From Opitutia bacterium (lineage in GTDB: Bacteria; Verrucomicrobiota; Verrucomicrobiae; Opitutales; Opitutaceae), in NCBI GenBank assembly GCA_947442255.1, contig CANEVO010000002.1, positions 62,001 through 126,000 of the forward strand: a DNA stretch of 64,000 nucleotides. Reading direction: 5' to 3'. The notes under the pieces are model-generated. The model was not told the origin of the DNA. It worked only from the letters and a program-made list of their open reading frames with translations, and made no database searches. A program made the position numbers and the translations under genes. This document shows positions 60,762 through 64,000 of this stretch, one piece after another; the stretch's first letter is position 1, and each line of letters opens with the position of its first letter.

Positions 60762-62063
60762 ATGACTCGTTCCGTTACCGGCTCCCGCGGGCTTCTCGCG
60801 TTCCTTCCTCTGCTCTGGCCGTTGACGGCCCAAGCCGAGCCCGCGGCTGCCGCGACCCTGAACACCGGTGACACCGCGTGGATGATCACCGCCACGGTAC
60901 TCGTGTTGTTCATGACCCTGCCAGGGCTCGCCCTCTTCTACGGCGGGCTCGTCCGGGCGCAGAACGTTCTCTCCGTCCTCATGCACTGCTTCGCCGTCAC
61001 CTGCGTCGCGTCCGTTCTTTGGGTCGGCGGCCTCTACAGTCTCTCGTTTTCGGAGGGCAACGCGTGGATCGGCGACCTGCAGCATATCGGGTTGCGCGGC
61101 ATCGGCGTGAGTGAACTCAACGGCCGGACCTATCCGGAGACCGTCTTCGTGATGTTCCAGATGACCTTTGCGATCATCACGCCGGGCCTGATCATCGGCG
61201 CGCTCGTCGAACGGATGAAGTTCACCGCGATGATGCTCTTCACTGTCTTGTGGCTGATCATGGTGTACGCCCCGGTCGCGCACTGGGTGTGGGGCGGCGG
61301 CTGGATGCAAAAGGAAGGCGTGCTCGATCTCGCCGGTGGCATCGTCGTGCACACCACGGCGGGCGTCTCGGCCCTCATCCTCGCCTGCTTCCTGGGACCG
61401 CGCGCCGACTTTCGCGCGCGGATTCACCCGCCGCACAGTCCGGGCATGGTGATGATTGGCGCGTCCATGCTCTGGGTCGGCTGGTTTGGTTTCAACGCCG
61501 GCAGCCAGGGTGGCGCGAACGCCGCTGCGGGCATGACGATGCTCGTGACGCACATCGCGGCCGCCGTCGCCAGCCTCACCTGGACCCTGATCGAATGGCG
61601 CAAGGCTGGGAAGCCCGGCCTCGTCGGCATCGTCACCGGGATGGTGGCCGGACTGGCCACCGTCACGCCGGCTTCCGGCAACATCGGCCCCATGGGCGCG
61701 GTCATCCTCGGAGTTCTCGCGGGCATCGTTTGTTATTTTGCCTGCGGTCTGATCAAGCAGCGGCTCCAGATCGACGACGCCCTCGACGTCTTCGCCGTGC
61801 ACGGCGTCGGTGGGATGATGGGCTCGATTCTCGTCGGCATTCTCGGAACCGCGACCTTCGGCGGCTCCGGGGTGACGAGTGCCGGCGCGCAGCTCGTGAC
61901 CCAAATCAAGGCGGTGGGCTTTACTGCGCTTTGGTCAGCCGCCGGGACCGTCCTGATTGTGCTGGTGATCAAGGCCACGGTCGGACTCCGCGTCGGACAG
62001 GAGGCGGAGTACACCGGGCTCGACCAGGCTGAGCATGGCGAAACCGCGTACCATCTCGATTAA
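60762..62063 (+). CDS. amtB: ammonium transporter
   Basis: 433 residues with an N-terminal signal-like segment and 11 membrane helices. It conducts ammonium across the inner membrane. LPGLALFYGGLVRAQNVLSV, FQMTFAIITPGLIIGALVER (outer Phe gate region) and WVGWFGFNAGSQGGANAAAG are family-typical; the twin histidines are in VVHTTAGVSALIL and VFAVHGVGGMMGSIL. It should be inhibited by GlnK, whose gene is 63 bases downstream on the same strand, the classical amtB-glnK pair in reversed order. Upstream DNA holds the near-palindrome noted separately. Confidence 0.95.
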   Translation: MTRSVTGSRGLLAFLPLLWPLTAQAEPAAAATLNTGDTAWMITATVLVLFMTLPGLALFYGGLVRAQNVLSVLMHCFAVTCVASVLWVGGLYSLSFSEGNAWIGDLQHIGLRGIGVSELNGRTYPETVFVMFQMTFAIITPGLIIGALVERMKFTAMMLFTVLWLIMVYAPVAHWVWGGGWMQKEGVLDLAGGIVVHTTAGVSALILACFLGPRADFRARIHPPHSPGMVMIGASMLWVGWFGFNAGSQGGANAAAGMTMLVTHIAAAVASLTWTLIEWRKAGKPGLVGIVTGMVAGLATVTPASGNIGPMGAVILGVLAGIVCYFACGLIKQRLQIDDALDVFAVHGVGGMMGSILVGILGTATFGGSGVTSAGAQLVTQIKAVGFTALWSAAGTVLIVLVIKATVGLRVGQEAEYTGLDQAEHGETAYHLD

Positions 62064-62465
<402 letters not shown>

Positions 62466-63005
62466 GAAAGTAAGAAGTAAGAAGGATGAATTAAGAAACG
62501 GGACCCGCTCAGCCCTGCTGGGCCGCACGCCCTCGACGCGCTACACCTTCAACCTGGCCGCGTTGGCGTAGTCCACAAGCGGACGTTCTGTGCCTTCTGT
62601 CCCTGCTCACCTGACGATTCAGGGGGCAGGGCTTTGGCGTTCTGCCCCTTTTGTACCTGCGATATTTGGGACTTACGCAGCAGGCTTCAGCGTAACCTTC
62701 ATGAATTGCTACGCGCGCGGATGACTGAAGTAAATACCGCATGCCCCCACGGGGGGTAAGCAAGCTTTCGGGGGAAACAGGACGTTGGGGTTACGAGACC
62801 TCCTGCCGATTCCTACGGCTGGTTTTTTTAAAAAACCTTACGTTTCCAACTCGGCGAAACGCTCCTCTTGGCCCGTCCCATAGCGGTTTCGTTCGAACAG
62901 AAGCCGCAAAAAGAGAACGAAAAAGGGGGACACTAAGGGTGCACCTCAATCATTTTGGGCCATAAAAAATCCTCAATCACTTCCGTAAGTAACTGAGGAT
63001 AAATT
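62466..63005. other. intergenic stretch between glnK and tRNA-Asn, no gene seen
   Basis: About 540 bases with no credible reading frame; frames at 62509-62763 and 62741-62965 are rejected. It starts with purine-rich direct repeats (GTAAGAAGTAAGAAG) and has a terminator-like hairpin (separate entry). A GGTTTTTTTAAAAAACC inverted repeat lies near 62820-62838. The end carries AT-rich DNA before the tRNA 3' end. Confidence 0.4.
62623..62652 (+). terminator. possible intrinsic terminator of amtB-glnK
   Basis: GGGGCAG (62623-62629) pairs with CTGCCCC (62642-62648) around a 12-base loop, followed by TTTT. It is about 160 bases past the glnK stop. Confidence 0.45.
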
Positions 63006-63079
63006 GGCTGCCCGGGTAGGGATCGAACCTACGACCAAGTGATTAACAGTCACCTGCTCTGCCACTGAGCTACCGGGCA
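63006..63079 (-). tRNA. tRNA-Asn (anticodon GTT), with encoded CCA
   Basis: On the minus strand the cloverleaf is complete: acceptor arms TGCCCGG and CCGGGCA, D-arm GCTC/GAGC, anticodon loop CTGTTAATC with GTT, T-arm GTAGG-TTCGATC-CCTAC, discriminator G, then CCA. The length of 74 bases including CCA is normal. It stands alone, opposite in strand to L25. Confidence 0.95.
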
Positions 63080-63287
63080 GTGGCGTTCGCGCGGCCTGCG
63101 TCGTGCGAAAGAAGCATCGAAAAACAGAGTGGAGCCATGGCTTGTCAATGCTCCTTTTGCGCTTCTGGGTGAAAAGTAAACCCGCGATCGAAGTTTTAGT
63201 TGCTTTCGATCTTACCGACTCTATGACCTGACACTCTTTTCCATTACGCCTGCCTCCAATTCCGGGGTGACAGGGGGAACGAAATCC

Positions 63288-64000
63288 ATGAGCCAACAGT
63301 TCAAACTCAATGTAGCAGTGCGCGCCCAGACCGGCCGCAGTGCATCACGTCGTCTCCGCAAAGCCAATCGCGTTCCCGCGATTCTCTATGGGAAACACAC
63401 CAAGCCCGAGTCGCTTTCGATTGAAGGGCCCGAGTTCGTCCGTTTCCTGAAGTCCGTCGGCGACCGCGCGGTCCTCATCGAGCTCCAGCGCGGCGACCAG
63501 GCTGGCAAAGCGCTTTCATTTCTCCAAGAGATTCAGCGCGATCCGATCACCGACAAGTATCTCCATGTCGACTTGCAGGAGGTCAAATCGGACGAAAAAT
63601 TCGAGATTCACGTGCCCGTGCACGTATCCGGTGAATCGTTTGGCGTTAAAAACCAGAGCGGCGTGTTGGAAATCAATACCCATACCCTGCGCATTCGGGT
63701 GCTGCCGAAGGATCTTCCCGAGGCGATCACCGTAGATGTCACCGAGCTCAAGGTCGGTGAAGCCGTCAAAGTGAGCAGCCTCAAGCCGATCGCGGGCGTC
63801 GAGTTCCTCGATCTTAAGGGCCAGCCGGTGGTTTCTTGTGTCGAACCGGTCGCCGAGATCGTACAGGAAGTTGCCGCCGCCACGCCCACTGCCGGGGAAG
63901 GTGCGACCGCCGCCGGTGCCGCCGCGCCCGCCGACGGTGCCGCTGCGCCCGCCGCCGATGGCAAGGCCGCCGCTCCAGCCGCTGGTGCCAAGCCCGGGGC
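63288..64000 (+). CDS. rplY: ribosomal protein L25 (Ctc-type), 3' end beyond the window
   Basis: Open to the window edge, 237 codons so far. The N-terminal 5S rRNA-binding L25 domain (LNVAVRAQTGRSASRRLRKA, RVPAILYGKHTKP, LQEIQRDPITDKYLHVDLQE) is followed by the TL5/Ctc C-terminal beta domain (EIHVPVHVSGESFGVKNQSG, VDVTELKVGEAVKVSSLKPI) and an Ala/Gly/Pro-rich tail (TAGEGATAAGAAAPADGAAA and on). The tail is longer than most. A GGGGG run 12 bases before the ATG may serve as ribosome binding site. It is a primary 50S protein, possibly also a stress protein (Ctc) in some bacteria. Confidence 0.94.
   Translation, partial: MSQQFKLNVAVRAQTGRSASRRLRKANRVPAILYGKHTKPESLSIEGPEFVRFLKSVGDRAVLIELQRGDQAGKALSFLQEIQRDPITDKYLHVDLQEVKSDEKFEIHVPVHVSGESFGVKNQSGVLEINTHTLRIRVLPKDLPEAITVDVTELKVGEAVKVSSLKPIAGVEFLDLKGQPVVSCVEPVAEIVQEVAAATPTAGEGATAAGAAAPADGAAAPAADGKAAAPAAGAKPG

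Noticed and set aside
62509..62965. Two open frames in the glnK to tRNA gap (minus 62509-62763, plus 62741-62965)
   Set aside because: Arg/Cys-rich or mixed composition, no domain, no ribosome binding site; they look like chance frames in GC-rich DNA.

Overview
The window looks like chromosomal DNA of a GC-rich, Gram-negative bacterium of the Verrucomicrobia, most likely Opitutaceae or a close relative. The evidence is a fused LpxC-FabZ protein beside LpxA (so it makes lipid A), several secreted ceramidase-like, sulfatase, CE15 esterase and ThuA-like proteins typical of the Planctomycetes-Verrucomicrobia group, and an EF-P with a TPGNLRAFV loop. This placement is inferred from gene content; no marker tree could be run.

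Layout. 1-3.3 kb: purine and threonine synthesis (end of a PurF-like gene, purM, thrC on the other strand). 3.4-8.3 kb: a tight plus-strand run of a HPS/KGPDC-like aldolase, zinc-type dehydrogenase, SDR and sugar isomerase, followed by a secreted ceramidase-like protein; together they look like a sugar or sugar-acid catabolic operon. 8.3-9.8 kb: an accessory islet with an intact HigBA pair, a second antitoxin whose toxin is broken, and an IS4 transposase remnant. 9.8-23 kb: mostly minus strand, with a lipoprotein, haloacid dehalogenase, and a long series of exported proteins (ThuA-like, alpha/beta hydrolase, ceramidase-like plus LamG, CE15 glucuronoyl esterase, sulfatase, amidohydrolase, PepSY membrane protein, parallel beta-helix). 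This resembles a plant or algal polysaccharide locus, but has no glycoside hydrolase and no TonB receptor. 23-30 kb: miaA and more exported hydrolases.

30-41.6 kb: a small operon with a lone pseudopilin, a TolC-type protein, an FmdB-like zinc ribbon, a SurA_N/PpiD-like chaperone, a BrkB/YihY membrane protein broken by one frameshift, a GYF-like membrane protein, argS, and a thymidine phosphorylase homologue with altered active-site residues. 41.6-50.8 kb: an RlmI-type methyltransferase, a decayed Mrr-like gene, efp, another ceramidase-like protein, lpxC-fabZ and lpxA, and a CNNM/CorC-type protein. 51-57.5 kb: a heavy-metal efflux operon (His-rich periplasmic protein, CzcC-, CzcB- and CzcA-like, and a small exported protein).

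57.7-60.6 kb is a graveyard: an ECF sigma factor with an internal stop, a DUF1398 gene with two frameshifts, and a metallo-beta-lactamase-fold gene cut by an IS3 remnant, with intact hisI and a DUF971 gene between them. 60.7-64 kb: amtB and glnK (ammonium uptake and PII control), an empty stretch, tRNA-Asn, and the start of the L25 ribosomal protein gene, which runs off the end.

No CRISPR array, prophage or defence island is visible. Most interesting are the altered nucleoside phosphorylase homologue, the uncharacterised 3.4-6.9 kb sugar operon, the four divergent ceramidase-like proteins, the Mrr-like protein that has lost its catalytic residues, and the cluster of broken genes.
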